Below, one piece after another: positions 10,431 through 21,039 of a stretch of 64,000 nt of DNA. The first letter of the stretch is position 1, and each line of letters begins with the position of its first letter. The notes below the pieces were generated by a model. The model was given only the letters and a program-made list of their open reading frames with translations. It was not told the DNA's origin and ran no database searches. Location of the stretch: assembly GCA_023205875.1 (NCBI GenBank), contig CP060773.1, positions 62,001 to 126,000 on the forward strand. The letters are read 5' to 3'. The position numbers and the translations under genes are program-made. The DNA comes from Chloropicon primus. Taxonomy: Eukaryota > Chlorophyta > Chloropicophyceae > Chloropicales > Chloropicaceae.

Positions 10431-11022
10431 ATGGCGACCACGGCCTCCGACAGGTTGCTCGTGAGCTCCCAGTAAGTCACCACAAGAGGAAGAGGAGGAG
10501 AGGAAGAAGAAGAAGATGATGATGATGAAGCGGTATCACTCCCTTCCTTCCTCTGTCTCTGTCGTGGCATGGAACCTCCTCCTCTTGAGAAAGAAAGAAA
10601 GAATGAAAGAATGAAAGCTAACCCTTGCTTTGTTTTGTTTTGTTCATTAGGCTCGAGCACTTGCAGGCGAAATACGTCGGAACAGGGTGAGTCAATCGTG
10701 ACATGAATTGCATCCATCTTGCTTCTCTCTTTCTCATCGCATGCTGACTGTTTTGTTTCTCTTCTTCTCGGGATGATCCTTGCTCTTGCTCTTGATATTG
10801 TGGGTTTGTTGGAATGGGATGGGTTGTAGGCATCCAGACCTTCACAGGTATGATTGGTTGTCGAACATTCAGAGGGACACTTACGCATCAATGGTGGGCC
10901 ACCACAACATGATGACCTACGTGTCTCTCTGCGAGAACGAAAGCATCGGGAGAACGAGGTACAAACTCCTGGAGAAGATGTTTTTGCCATGTGGGAATCC
11001 ACCGGAGAGGGAAGAGGATTGA
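10431..11022 (+). CDS. SF3B5: Splicing factor 3B subunit 5 (SF3b10)
   Basis: Small core subunit of the SF3b part of U2 snRNP. Three exons: 10431-10471, 10651-10686 and 10830-11022, with introns of 179 and 143 nt (GTAAGT...TAG and GTGAGT...TAG). The spliced product is 89 aa against 86 in human. The reconstructed N-terminus reads SSQLEHLQAKYVGTGH, nearly identical to the known SQLEHLQSKYIGTGH. It continues with RDTYASMVGHHNMMTYVSLCENES and ends KMFLPCGNPPEREED, matching the family end to end. Exon 1 was placed by the ATG and the in-phase donor. The gene converges on the next one, 106 bp away. Confidence 0.92.
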
Positions 11023-11128
11023 GTTGAAGGAAGGGGTTTGGATGTAATATACGACTTGTGAGGTGACAAAGATAGGCTGAGGTGCCGTGATGGATGGCAA
11101 ACAGATACAATTACAAGTCCCAAAACGC

Positions 11129-13135
11129 TCAAAGAGAACGGAGTCTCATCGCCGACTGGGGTGTCAGGAGCTTACTTATCACGTCCTTGTCTATTCCCGC
11201 GAGCTGTTCGAGGGAAGGGAACTGAAGGCTGCTCCCTGGCACCGCCGCCGGCGTCCCTTCCCTTGAGACAGAGTACGTTGGATCCACGGCGACCGGCCGT
11301 GCGCTGGCTGGGCCCGGAAGCGGGGACGGGAAGGCCAAGTTGGGGTGAAGTGGTGCCTGCGTTTGCGGTGGCTGAGAAGCCACGGCATGGTTCATCTGGG
11401 GCACCAGCGGGCTGGTGTTCGTCGACCGGATCATGTCCTTCAGCGCCCTCTCCGTTTCCCTTTGCTTGTACACAGTGGCCTCCAGTTCTTTATTTTGGAG
11501 TCCGGCCTGGTCAAGCCTTTGCCTGACGTCGGAGACCTGCTCCAACATGGCCCGCTGAAGCAGCTCCTTTGACTTGTAGAGGGCCGCGTTGGACTCTCTG
11601 ATCTGCACCATGTCCTGGTTCAGCTGTGAAATCTTCCCGTCCTTGAGTTTGGACTCCGCTTTCAGCGCGGCAGCGTCCCTCTCAAGCCTATCGGACTTTT
11701 CGATCGAGCCGCTGAGCTGCACGAGGGTGTCCTCTAATTTTTGAATCATCTTGGCACGCTCTTCCTGCCACTTCTCTTCCTCCTGCGCCAGGAGCCTATC
11801 CGTCTTCTGAGCGCGCTTCCCCGCCTCCTCGGCCTTTTGGATCTGGAACTGGACCTCGGACCTGACGCTGGAAAGCTCATCGGACAAGGTGCTGCACTTC
11901 TCGTTGAGGGCGATGCAGTGGCCGTCCAGAGCCTTCAAGTCTTCCCTCAGCGTGCCCTCCTTGTTATCAGAATGCAAGATGATGTTCTGGATACGGTCCT
12001 CAGCTTCCTGCAGAGCGATGACGTGGCGATCCACCTCGAGCCTTGCCTGCTGGTGGTTGTAATCCGATTCCCTCAAGTCGGCTTGCAGGGCGGAGACTTG
12101 CCTCTCCAGCACATGCTGGACCTCCTGAGCCTTCCTCTTCTCCTCCGTCGCATTCGCGGATTCCTTCTCTAGTGCTCCCACGAGCTCGGCACGGAGGTCC
12201 TTCTCCCTCTGAAGCGCTCGCATCTCGTCCGAGTGCATCTGCTTCCTCAGTTCCTTCTCCAGGCCATGACACGTCTCGATCGTGCTCTTAAGCTCTTCTA
12301 TCTCCTGGCTTTTTGTCTCGCTTTCAGCTTGAGACACGTCAAACTGGCTCTGCAGCTTGTCGAAATTGTTCTGAAGCGACTTGGACGCAGCCTGCAGAGA
12401 AAGGATGGACCTCTCCTTGGTCTCCAGGAGTTCCAAGGCAGCGGTCCTTCCCTCCTCGCTCTTCAAGAGCTCAGCCTTCGTTTGGGCCAGATCCTTCGCA
12501 AGCTTCCTGCACTTCTCCTTCTCATCCGTTAACTGTATCGCGAGCATGACCCCGTCTTCTCGGCTTCGGGCCACCGCGTACAGCAACCTGGTTGGGATGT
12601 CCTTGCCCGTCTCTTCCATGATTTCTTGAGTCTTCAGCCTCAAAGCCGTCTGCAACGTGTTCAACTCGTGCATCTGCGCTTGCTGCTCCTCGGCACAAGT
12701 TTGAAGCTTGGCCTTCAAGGCCGCGTTCTCCTCTTTCGTGGACTTGTACCTTCGTTTCATGGCCTGGAACTTGTCGTAAAGGTGGTTGTTGTCGTCCATG
12801 GCGTGCACCTTGGCCTCAAGCTTGTGCATGTGAGCCTTCTCCGTTGCCCTTTCCTTCTCAAGGATGTCCCTCTCGCCGGACAGGGCGCTCACCCTTCTCT
12901 TCAATAGAGACAGCTGCTTCTCCTTGGTCGTCAGCTTCTGCCGGAGCGCCAGCCTCTCTTCCCTGAGGCTGTCCACCTTCATCGTCGCGGTCTTGTGCTG
13001 CTTGGTGAGGTTCGTGAATCCTCTCCTGAGCTCAAGCAACTCATGCTGGCTCCCGCTCGGCGTGGGCTGGATATCACTCACCCAAGCAGACCTCGAGGAC
13101 CGCCCACTTCCTCCCTCTCTCTCCATAACAACCAT
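11129..13135 (-). CDS. Long coiled-coil protein, function unknown
   Basis: Single exon, 668 aa from the ATG at 13135; a second Met follows three codons later. The frame opens further upstream only to a TTG. Almost the whole length (res ~30-560) is heptad-like coiled coil rich in E, K, Q and L. The last ~90 residues are Pro/Ala/Ser-rich and end MRLRSL. The pattern resembles centrosomal, basal-body or golgin-type proteins, but no family-defining motif is visible, so no function is assigned. Confidence 0.7.
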   Translation of the reverse strand: MVVMEREGGSGRSSRSAWVSDIQPTPSGSQHELLELRRGFTNLTKQHKTATMKVDSLREERLALRQKLTTKEKQLSLLKRRVSALSGERDILEKERATEKAHMHKLEAKVHAMDDNNHLYDKFQAMKRRYKSTKEENAALKAKLQTCAEEQQAQMHELNTLQTALRLKTQEIMEETGKDIPTRLLYAVARSREDGVMLAIQLTDEKEKCRKLAKDLAQTKAELLKSEEGRTAALELLETKERSILSLQAASKSLQNNFDKLQSQFDVSQAESETKSQEIEELKSTIETCHGLEKELRKQMHSDEMRALQREKDLRAELVGALEKESANATEEKRKAQEVQHVLERQVSALQADLRESDYNHQQARLEVDRHVIALQEAEDRIQNIILHSDNKEGTLREDLKALDGHCIALNEKCSTLSDELSSVRSEVQFQIQKAEEAGKRAQKTDRLLAQEEEKWQEERAKMIQKLEDTLVQLSGSIEKSDRLERDAAALKAESKLKDGKISQLNQDMVQIRESNAALYKSKELLQRAMLEQVSDVRQRLDQAGLQNKELEATVYKQRETERALKDMIRSTNTSPLVPQMNHAVASQPPQTQAPLHPNLAFPSPLPGPASARPVAVDPTYSVSREGTPAAVPGSSLQFPSLEQLAGIDKDVISKLLTPQSAMRLRSL

Positions 13136-13958
13136 AACTCTCCTGCCCACCTCTCTCTCCCTCTCTTTCTCCCTTTCTCTGTCCGCCGGCCTCCTCTTCG
13201 CCAAGGGCTTGCTCAACCTCTAGCTCTAGCCCTCACAACAAGTCAACCTGCTGCCTCCTGCTGCCTCCTCCTTGTTCATGCTCTGGGGGTCTAACTGCTT
13301 TGTTGGTTGTGTCCAAGCTCCGCTCGCTCCTGCTGCTTCGGGAAACCCAACCCAGTGCACACTTGAGAGAAAAGACAAGCAAGCAAGGAAGTCACAAAGA
13401 TGGTATCTTTGTGAGGTTCAGGCCAACACAAAGGACACCTCTATCCCTCCCAAGCTCCAAGGTGGGTCCAAGGTGGGTCCAAGGTGGGTCCAAGGTGGGT
13501 CCAAGGCTGCTCCTGGCCGTGCTTTGCCTTTCCAAGGGAAGAACCCAGTTCACTCAAGCGGAAGAAAAGAAGAAGGAATGGGAATGAGTTCCAAAAGATG
13601 GTACCTTTGGGATGATCAGACCGGTGCAATGCCGACGCTATGGACACCTCTGTCCCTCCTCTCTCTCTCTGGCTTGGTGGCTCTTGAGGCCCTTCCCAAA
13701 ATTTTGAATTAGCACACGTGTTGCACGTGGTGCACGTGGGACAAGGGGGGGAGCCAAGGTGCGTGCTCCGGCGGGTTTGCTGCCGTCCTGGAGCGTGGGA
13801 TGGATGGTCTTGCGTTCCATGCCACTGATTGCTGGTGGATCCAACTCAAGCTTGTGTTGACCTAACCAAGATATATATATTCAATTGAAAAAATGACTTT
13901 TATGTTTGTTCCTGAGGCTCCCTGCCTTGACAAAGAATTGTACAACGTTTGTGCTTGC
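13136..13958. other. Gene-free interval with short tandem and inverted repeats
   Basis: No gene seen. An 11-bp unit (CCAAGGTGGGT) is repeated four times at 13457-13500. A hairpin CAAAGAT-GGT-ATCTTTG lies near 13396. Around it, a roughly 55-65-nt segment (about 13396-13450) is loosely repeated at about 13593-13658, sharing GATGGTAYCTTTG and GGACACCTCTRTCCCTCC. The interval must contain the promoter of the minus-strand coiled-coil gene. Confidence 0.45.
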
Positions 13959-14446
13959 TCAGACAATAATTCTGTTGGCTGGAAGCTTTTGTGACAGACT
14001 GTCTTCGCTGAGGGAAGCTCTGATCTGCGCATGAGTCATGGCTTCCTCCTCGTCCTGAAACTCAAGCTCCTCGTGCACTGTCACTGCGCACGCCTCTTCC
14101 GTTAACCCACTCTTCTTCCTCTCCTGAGTGGCCTGTCACGATGCAGCAAAGACAAAGGTGATGGGGCAAAAGAGGTGTCAGCAAACCACAAAAGAAATGA
14201 AAGAAAAAAAAAGGACCTCCTCCTCCTCTTGTTGTTGACGGTTGTTGATGGTGTTCATGAGGGAGGGTTCTCCTGCTTTTGGTGTTCCAACAGCGCCAAC
14301 TGACTCACCTCTCTCAACGGGGACGCTCCACCAATTGTAGCTCCACGTGGTCTGGAAAGCTTTCTTTCCATGGCATTGTTCCTCGTTGTCCACTTGTCTC
14401 CCTCCCGGGGATGCTTTATACTTTCACTACTGAAGCAGCCTCCCAT
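13959..14446 (-). CDS. Small MGGCFSS protein, probable N-myristoylated/palmitoylated membrane protein
   Basis: Two exons too short to stand out alone: 14446-14309 (46 codons) and 14132-13959 (58 codons with stop). They join in phase 0 across a 176-nt intron GTGAGT...GACAG, giving 103 aa. The start MGGCFSSES has Gly2 (myristoylation), Cys4 (palmitoylation) and Ser6, like lipid-anchored adaptors. The first exon is basic (RKLSRPRG); the second is acidic, with HEELEFQDEEEAMTHAQ, and ends KLPANRIIV. It recalls LAMTOR1-type anchors at the N-terminus only. No family was recognised. Confidence 0.5.
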
Positions 14447-14572
14447 GATGATGATGATGATGATGAAAGCTATAGTATCAAAGCTCTATATAGAGATAGA
14501 GAGTCCAAGTCGTGGTTGTGTGCTCAACAGCTTGCTACTTCCTTGTCAATTGTTAGACTATCATGCCGGAAG

Positions 14573-14609
<37 letters not shown>

Positions 14610-16039
14610 TGCGCTCGCTCCAGTACCCGAAACCTAGCAGCTTACAGTGTCGCAAGTTGTGTGGATGCTTGGATTCAAGTGTTTCCAATCTTAAGGTAAG
14701 TTTGGTTGATGGTGGTGTATCTTTGGAAAGAGGGAAAGCCAGCACGTCATGAAACCTCTTTGCAGCGAGCAAGAAGGATGAAAGAGTATTTTAGAGCAAG
14801 GCCGCCGCCTCGTGGGTTGTGCGGAGCAAGAGCCACGCCCTTTCCTTGAGAGGGGGCGAGAGGAGAGAGGAGAGGGAGCCTCCGCTCGGTGGATCCCGGC
14901 TTGAGTGGAAACTTAGGAACTTATTAGGATAATTCTCAGAGTGTTTGGCCTTGGCTCGAGACTCTGAGTTCGTTTTTGGAAAAAGGAAGGAAGGAGACCG
15001 AAAAAACGAACTTGTAGTTGGTTAACAAATTACTTCTAAGGTTGAAGAACACACCACGCCCCCTCCTCTGGACGCCACTCCTTCCTCTCTCTCTCCCTCT
15101 CGCTCTCGTCTCTCTCGTCTCCTACGCCAAGACCACGCTTCTAGTGCCTTCCTTCACACGTGAGAATGGAGGCAGGGGAGGGCCCGCGTGTCCTCGTTGG
15201 TTTTGCCGACGTAAGGACACACACACACTCCTCGTTGGGTTCTCTTGCTTCCATAAGTGTCCATAAGTGTCCATAAGTGAGTACGGAAGCTTGGCTTATA
15301 TATATAATAATAGCTCGGAAGGCAAGGGTCCCCTTGCCATTGCATCCCCCTCAAGTTTATCGGAGAAACCAATCCCTCCCTCCCTCCAAGGCAAGGACTC
15401 TTCTGTTCTCTTTGGAAGGAGTCAAGCAGTGGTACAAGGAGCAAGATCCAGATCCAGTGGAAGAGACCATGCAAGACCCAAAGCCCTCCCCCTCCTTCCT
15501 CCCCGGCCCCCTCCTCCTCCTCCTTCGTCCCTTCGTCGTCCTTCGGGGACGTGGATTGGGTGTACCCTCCTGGACACTCCCCAGGGAAACGAGGGCAAAA
15601 AGCCAAGAAGAGCAGAGCAGCGCGCCCCTCGATCGATCGATCGATCGCGACGACGAGGACGAGGACGAGGACGAGGACGACTCAAAGGGACGAGGGCTAA
15701 GACCAACCGTCTTTCCTTCCCACTTCCTTGCTTCCTTGCTTCCTTGCTTTATTCATAGGTTCCATCTTTCCTTCCTTCTGCTTTGATTGCTTCCTTTCCT
15801 TTCCTTGCATTGCATTGTATTGCATGGACACGGTGGTGTCCTTGGGTTTTGTTTTGTTTTGTGTTTTGTTTGGGTTCGCTTCGGGTTTGATTCATCATCG
15901 CGTCACGAGCGTTACGTCTTCTCCGTGCGTTACGAAGCGGCTTGCTTGAACACCGAGAGGAGGAGGAGAAGAAGAAGAGGAGAAGGAGGAGTGGAGAAGA
16001 AGAAGAGGAGGAGGAGGAGTGGAGGAAGGGAAGGGTAGG
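14447..16039. other. 1.6-kb non-coding interval upstream of AP-3 delta
   Basis: No gene is supported. It contains an (ATG)n run near 14447, a CT microsatellite at 14577-14605, a + strand donor-like AAG|GTAAGT at 14696 and acceptor-like TTTGCAG at 14765 without a convincing frame. The 10-bp unit TCCATAAGTG occurs three times at 15250-15279. GATC repeats occur at about 15629-15648, and two CGTTAC boxes 18 nt apart lie at 15910 and 15928, about 110-130 nt before the AP-3 delta start. Open frames here are low-complexity. Confidence 0.4.
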
Positions 16040-18676
16040 ATGGGGATCTCTTTGTTCCAAAAGTCCCTGAGGGACATGATCTCCGGGATGAGGTCGAATC
16101 GTAACAACGAGGAGAAGTACATCCAGAAGAGTATGGAGGACATCAAGAAGGAGCTCAAGAGCACGGACATGAAAGTGAAAACGGTGGCGCTCCAGAAGCT
16201 GACGTACTTGAACATGCTTGGGTTTGACATGTCCTGGGCAGCGTTTCACGTGGTGGAGGTGATGTCGACGCCGAAGCTTCTGCACAAGGTGGTGGGGTAC
16301 CAGGCGGCCGCCCAGAGCTTCAACGAGGGCACGGACGTCATGCTTCTCATCACAAACTTGCTGAAGAAGGACCTGATAAGCACGAACCCGACGGAGAGGA
16401 GCATTGGCCTTGACTGCTTGTCGAACATAGTCACGCTGGATCTGGCGAGGGACCTCATCGCGGACGTGTACGGCTTGCTGAGCTCCAGCTCCGCTCCGTG
16501 CAGGAAGAGGTCTGCCTTGGTCCTTTACTGCTGTTTCCTCAAGTACCCGGACGCGCTCAGGCCTTGCTTCAAGGGCCTTGTGGAGCACCTGGACGACCAC
16601 GAGCAGTCGGTCGTGTGCTCCGTCGTCTCCGTTCTGTGCGAGCTTGTGATCAAGCACCCTCACAACTACTTGGAGATGGCGCCTTTGTTCTACAGGCTGC
16701 TTCTCAACTCGACCAACAACTGGATGACGATGAAGCTATTGAAGATATTCGGGGCGCTCACGCCACTCGAGCCGAGGCTGACGAAGAAGATCGTGGAGCC
16801 ACTGAAGAACATTATGTCGTCTACCATGGCAAAGTCCCTTCTTTTCGACTGCATCACGACGGTCTGCTCCGGAATGACTTCGAACGAAGAGATTGTGGAG
16901 ATGGCCCTTGGGCACCTCAAGGACTTTGTCCTCGACTCGGATCCTAACCTCAAGTACTTGGGCTTCAAGGCTCTGGAGCAATTCGTGAAGCACATCCCGG
17001 AAACGGTGCTGAGGTTCGGAAATGCGGCCCTGATGTGCTTGTCCACCGCAGACCCGACGATAAGGTCTTCTGCACTTCGAGTGATCTCAGGTCTTGTGTC
17101 CAAGAAGGACCTCAAGGAAGTCATTGTGAGAGTGCTCGAGCACATACCGTCTGCTGACACCGCGTACAGGAACGAACTCAGCGAAGTCGTTCTCTCCATA
17201 TGTTGCAGAGACAAGTACTCCCTGGTGTCTGACTTTTCTTGGTACTTGAATATCTTGGTTGAGCTTGCGAGGGTTCCCGGGTCCGTTCACGGGAAAACAA
17301 TAGCCTTCCAGATCACTGACATCGCCTGCAGGGTGGAGGCCATGAGAGACGACGCGGTGCAGGCTGTGAGGTCCCTGCTGATCGATCCGTTCGTGGTTGA
17401 AATGGGCAAGAGCGGTAGCATTGGGGAGGTCTTGAAGGCGACGGCGTGGATCACAGGGGAATATGCATCTTTTGTCGAGCACCCCAAGGAAACAATAGAA
17501 GCTCTGCTCCAGCCTGGTATCTTGAAGCTGCCTTGCTCAGTGCAAGCGATGTACATCCAGGCAATTTTGAAGGTCTTTGTGCACATCACCAATGACCTTG
17601 TGTGCGACGACGATGCCGATGAGGCTTCTCAAAGCGAGAAGGACGGCTCCACCTGGGTGGAGGGCGAAGATGACGCGGAAGAGGACAACGGGGATGAAGA
17701 GCTGGATAAGCTCGGAGTAGTGAACGAGCTGTCAGACCTGATCTTGGCGCACGTGGACCAGTACTCAGATACCCCGGATCCTGAGGTCGTGGAACGAATG
17801 AGCCAGTTGAAGGCGGTCCTGGACTTGCAGAAGGGGATGGACGATATCAAGGACGTGAAAGATCTTTTCTCAAAGCTGCATGGGATCATTAGCGAAGAGC
17901 TGCAGCCAATCTCTGGCAAGGCTCAGAAGAAGGTGCCTTTGCCCGAGGATCTCCAAGTGATAGATCCCATCATGGAAGAGTTCTTCGACGAGGAATTCGA
18001 TTTGCAGCAAGCGGAGGAAGATGTCGAGGTTGCTGACAACCAGGCAGCCTCTGTGACAAGCAGCAGAGGCATGGATGCCGCCCAGGCCTTGACAGAAGCC
18101 ACTGAGGAGCAGAAAAAGTTTGCCGACGAGACTGCCAAGAACCAACTTAAGCAGCACAGGGAGAAGCACGGGGTCTTTTACCTCTCAAGTGATGACAAGC
18201 AGGGGGCTGGTGATATGGGGGAGGACGATGGAGGGGAAGTTGAGAATGTTAGCGTACAGGAGCCTCCTGTGGATGTGAGTGAAGACTCGGCGACAAAGGT
18301 TGATGCCTTGACCTCGTACAGGAGGAAGAAGAAGAAGAAGAAGAAGCAGCCTACGGACCTCGTGGTGAAGCAGGATGAAGACGTGAACGAAGGCGTGGAC
18401 TCGCCAGTGAAGATTAATAAGAATGCCCTCGATGTCAACCCACTTGCCCCGCTGGAGGATGGAGAGGAGTTGCCCTCTGTAGAGGCCTACCCGACATCGT
18501 ACAGCAACGAGGGTGACATGCCGACGTATGAAACATCCTACGAGCCTGTTCATTCTCAAAACACTGAGGCTCCTCCTGCTGAGAAGCAGAAACACAAGAG
18601 CAGGAGGAGGCGGAAGCACAAGTCAAGGAAGGAGAAAGAGGGCGCGCCACAGGAGGCAACAGCAGCTGAAACCTAA
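16040..18676 (+). CDS. AP3D1: AP-3 adaptor complex, delta subunit
   Basis: Large subunit of AP-3, which sorts cargo from endosomes/TGN to the vacuole. Single exon, 878 aa from the ATG at 16040 (MGISLFQKSL); an upstream GTG adds only seven residues. The adaptin trunk (res ~1-600) matches delta: KLTYLNMLGFDMSWAAFHVVEVM, YQAAAQSFNEGTDV, LDLARDL, VLYCCFLKYP, NYLEMAPLFYRLL, STNNWMTMKLLKIFGALTPLEPRL. After an acidic stretch (~res 530-560), the hinge holds Lys-rich runs (RRKKKKKKKQ, ~770) and the protein ends in a basic-acidic tail. A canonical appendage is not evident, as in many delta subunits. Confidence 0.93.
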   Translation: MGISLFQKSLRDMISGMRSNRNNEEKYIQKSMEDIKKELKSTDMKVKTVALQKLTYLNMLGFDMSWAAFHVVEVMSTPKLLHKVVGYQAAAQSFNEGTDVMLLITNLLKKDLISTNPTERSIGLDCLSNIVTLDLARDLIADVYGLLSSSSAPCRKRSALVLYCCFLKYPDALRPCFKGLVEHLDDHEQSVVCSVVSVLCELVIKHPHNYLEMAPLFYRLLLNSTNNWMTMKLLKIFGALTPLEPRLTKKIVEPLKNIMSSTMAKSLLFDCITTVCSGMTSNEEIVEMALGHLKDFVLDSDPNLKYLGFKALEQFVKHIPETVLRFGNAALMCLSTADPTIRSSALRVISGLVSKKDLKEVIVRVLEHIPSADTAYRNELSEVVLSICCRDKYSLVSDFSWYLNILVELARVPGSVHGKTIAFQITDIACRVEAMRDDAVQAVRSLLIDPFVVEMGKSGSIGEVLKATAWITGEYASFVEHPKETIEALLQPGILKLPCSVQAMYIQAILKVFVHITNDLVCDDDADEASQSEKDGSTWVEGEDDAEEDNGDEELDKLGVVNELSDLILAHVDQYSDTPDPEVVERMSQLKAVLDLQKGMDDIKDVKDLFSKLHGIISEELQPISGKAQKKVPLPEDLQVIDPIMEEFFDEEFDLQQAEEDVEVADNQAASVTSSRGMDAAQALTEATEEQKKFADETAKNQLKQHREKHGVFYLSSDDKQGAGDMGEDDGGEVENVSVQEPPVDVSEDSATKVDALTSYRRKKKKKKKQPTDLVVKQDEDVNEGVDSPVKINKNALDVNPLAPLEDGEELPSVEAYPTSYSNEGDMPTYETSYEPVHSQNTEAPPAEKQKHKSRRRRKHKSRKEKEGAPQEATAAET

Positions 18677-18790
18677 AGGAAAAATATGGATACACAACGC
18701 ACACAAAAACACTGTTCAAAACCTGCGTTCAAAATTGGCGGCAGCGGCGACTCTTCAACGAGCCATCTGCCAACCTTCTCAACATGATGC

Positions 18791-20098
18791 TCATGCAAGG
18801 CATTCCCTGATCTCTCGCTCCATGGTCTCCCTGTCCAGGTTTTTCCCAATGAAGACCAGCTTGCTTGTCTTCTTCTCATTTTCCCTCCAATTTTTTCCTG
18901 CAATGCCTTCGAACTGCATGTGGACGGCCTGAAAGATGAACTTCTCGTCCCAGCCCTGGACGGCCAAGATGCCCTTCATGCGGTAAATCTCCTCGGCCCT
19001 TTGCATGAGGAACATACCCATCCAGTCGTTGATCTTGTCCAGATCCATGTCCCCCTCAAAGGTGAGGCTCACCGAAGAGATGTCATGGTCATGGGTGTGG
19101 CCATGGTGGTGGCCGTGCTCATGGTCGTGGTCGTGGCCGTGCTCATGGTCGTGGTCGTGGTCGTGGTCGTGGCCGTGCTCATGATCGTGATGGTGGTGGT
19201 GGCCGGATGCCTCCTCTTTCAGTAACTCCTCTTCGACTTTGCCGAGGTCAAACCCACCGAGGTCGAAGATCTTCCTGTAATCCACGTCGGCCCGCACTGT
19301 TTGCTTGATGGTTGCAATCTTGTTTAGGCCTCGGATCTCCTCCTGAATTTTCGACAACTCTTCCTCGGTGACGAGGTCCGTCTTGTTCAGGATGATGCTG
19401 TCTGCATAAGCGATCTGCTCGACCACTTCGTCGGTCTTCTCGCTCTCCAAATCACTTTCCAAGTGCCTCATGACGTGTTTTGCGTCCACCATCGTCACGA
19501 CACCCTCGAGCCTGACCTTGTCGAAGATGCTCTCCTCTGAGAAAAACGTCCCGATAATGGGCAAGGGGTGCGCCAATCCCGTAGTCTCAATCAGGAGATG
19601 GTCAAACTTTCCCTTCTTCTGGTCAACCAGAGTTCCAATCATCTTCACGAGGTCCTCCCTCACCGTACAGCAGATGCAACCGTTGTTGAGCAACATAACG
19701 TTCTCCCCCTCAAGCTCCTCCTTCAACTCCACGAGCTCCTGGTCGATGCCTATCTCGCCGAACTCATTCTCAATGACCGCAACACGCAGCTTGTGATCCT
19801 CCGTCAAGATGTTGTTCAGCAAGGTCGTCTTCCCAGAGCCCAGGAAGCCTGTCACGATAGTCGCCGGGATGCGTGGGTCCACCACCTCGACGCCGTCGTC
19901 GCGGGCTTCCACGTCACTCGCCGCTTTCTGTTGAACTTGGCGACGAGAGCGCGAGCTCTGACCGGGGAATTTCACGAAATCGTTCCTCCTGATCGCTGGT
20001 CCTGATCGTCTGGAAGAAGCACGAGTCCATGCCGACCTCCTGGATGCTGCTTGTACCACTCCCCTCCCTCCCTCAGCACACCTCACCCTGCACCGCAT
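18791..20098 (-). CDS. CobW/COG0523 metal-chaperone GTPase with histidine-rich loop
   Basis: G3E-family GTPase of 435 aa, single exon. Motifs in order: an Arg/Ser-rich leader (~75 res, possible organelle transit peptide), Walker A GFLGSGKTTLLNN, the metal-binding GCICCTVREDL, LIETTGLAHP, ILNKTDLV, and a C-terminal CobW domain (GDMDLDKINDW, RMKGILAVQGWDEKFIFQAVHMQFEG). Between GTPase and C-terminal domains (res ~295-345) is a long loop of HD/HG repeats with more than 20 His. The family (ZNG1, CobW, YeiR) inserts Zn, Co or other metals into client proteins. The loop fits zinc buffering, but client and metal cannot be read from sequence. It converges on AP-3 delta 114 bp away. Confidence 0.9.
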   Translation of the reverse strand: MRCRVRCAEGGRGVVQAASRRSAWTRASSRRSGPAIRRNDFVKFPGQSSRSRRQVQQKAASDVEARDDGVEVVDPRIPATIVTGFLGSGKTTLLNNILTEDHKLRVAVIENEFGEIGIDQELVELKEELEGENVMLLNNGCICCTVREDLVKMIGTLVDQKKGKFDHLLIETTGLAHPLPIIGTFFSEESIFDKVRLEGVVTMVDAKHVMRHLESDLESEKTDEVVEQIAYADSIILNKTDLVTEEELSKIQEEIRGLNKIATIKQTVRADVDYRKIFDLGGFDLGKVEEELLKEEASGHHHHHDHEHGHDHDHDHDHEHGHDHDHEHGHHHGHTHDHDISSVSLTFEGDMDLDKINDWMGMFLMQRAEEIYRMKGILAVQGWDEKFIFQAVHMQFEGIAGKNWRENEKKTSKLVFIGKNLDRETMEREIRECLA

Positions 20099-21039
20099 AG
20101 CGCCTCACAGGTCAGGCTAATCCCTCTGGACTCCGTAGATGGCAGCAAGGAAAGGAAAGGAAAAAAAAAGGAATCAAGAGAAGACCTCACGAAGAAACAA
20201 TCTCCAAGCTCCTCGACTTCACTGCAATGTCATCAGGGCAAAGTAGGAGAAAATGACGTCAGTCCTGTCCATGCCACACGCTGGCGTCCTTCCTCTCGAG
20301 CGAAGGCTCCTTCGGAAGAGGAAGCGAACGACGGGGCCAACCGTTTCGCGCGCGACGCAATCGTAACGCTTGAAACCTTCCCTGTTGCCGACGCCTCACC
20401 TTTCTGCACTCCGAACACAAAGCAAAGCAAAGCATGAGGAAGGACGAGGCCAAGCGTTTCAGTCTCTCATTTGCTCCCCCAATCGTCGTTCGCTTCGAGT
20501 GAGAGCTCTTTCGAAAGAGGAGAATGCAACGATTCGATCCGGACGGACCTCTGTCCCTTCCCCTCCGTCCCTCGTCCCCTCCTCGCGGCGAAAGAGCAAA
20601 ACGTACCTCGTCACCCCCCGACCCCTTCGGAAAAAAACTGAAATCCCCCTTCATCCCCTAGACACTTTTTGTCGCTTTTCCAGGTCTGCAGGAGAAAGCC
20701 ACGAGGCAGTGACTTTGGTGAGGCATCTGTGTCAACGCAACGAAGGTAAAGGGAACAAAAAGCGCATGGAACGATAGAATATCTTCTGAGCTTTCCGTAG
20801 AGCCCTCGCGTGACGCGTTTGGTGCTCTGAGTGGTCGAGGAGAGGTGTGGCAAGGGACAAGGTGCCACTGTAGAGGTTGTGGCGAGACCCTGTGCCTTTG
20901 GTGAGGCAGTGGTCCACTTCAACCGCGCTTGAAGGGTTTGCAGTGGCTGTCAAGGGGTTCCACGTCTCGTAAGCTTTCGCCTGATCCATCGGTTGACCCC
21001 CCTTTGGCGTTGTCCTTGGAGAAGAGTCACGACAACAGT
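20099..21039. promoter_or_regulatory. Divergent region between CobW-like and beta-propeller genes
   Basis: No gene seen. A GTAACG box lies at 20363, TTTCGAAAG near 20509, and the 53-nt module at 20788-20840 (+ strand). Confidence 0.4.
20788..20840 (+). promoter_or_regulatory. Recurrent upstream module, copy 2
   Basis: Same module as 118-170 (42 of 53 positions identical), with CTTTC-N4-GAGCCCTC then GACGCGTTTGGTGCTC. It ends 200 nt before the beta-propeller ATG. Confidence 0.45.

Noticed and set aside
15154-15606. A 150-aa minus-strand frame upstream of AP-3 delta
   Set aside because: It crosses simple repeats and a TA run, shows no conserved block or splice structure, and both strands are open here because of composition.
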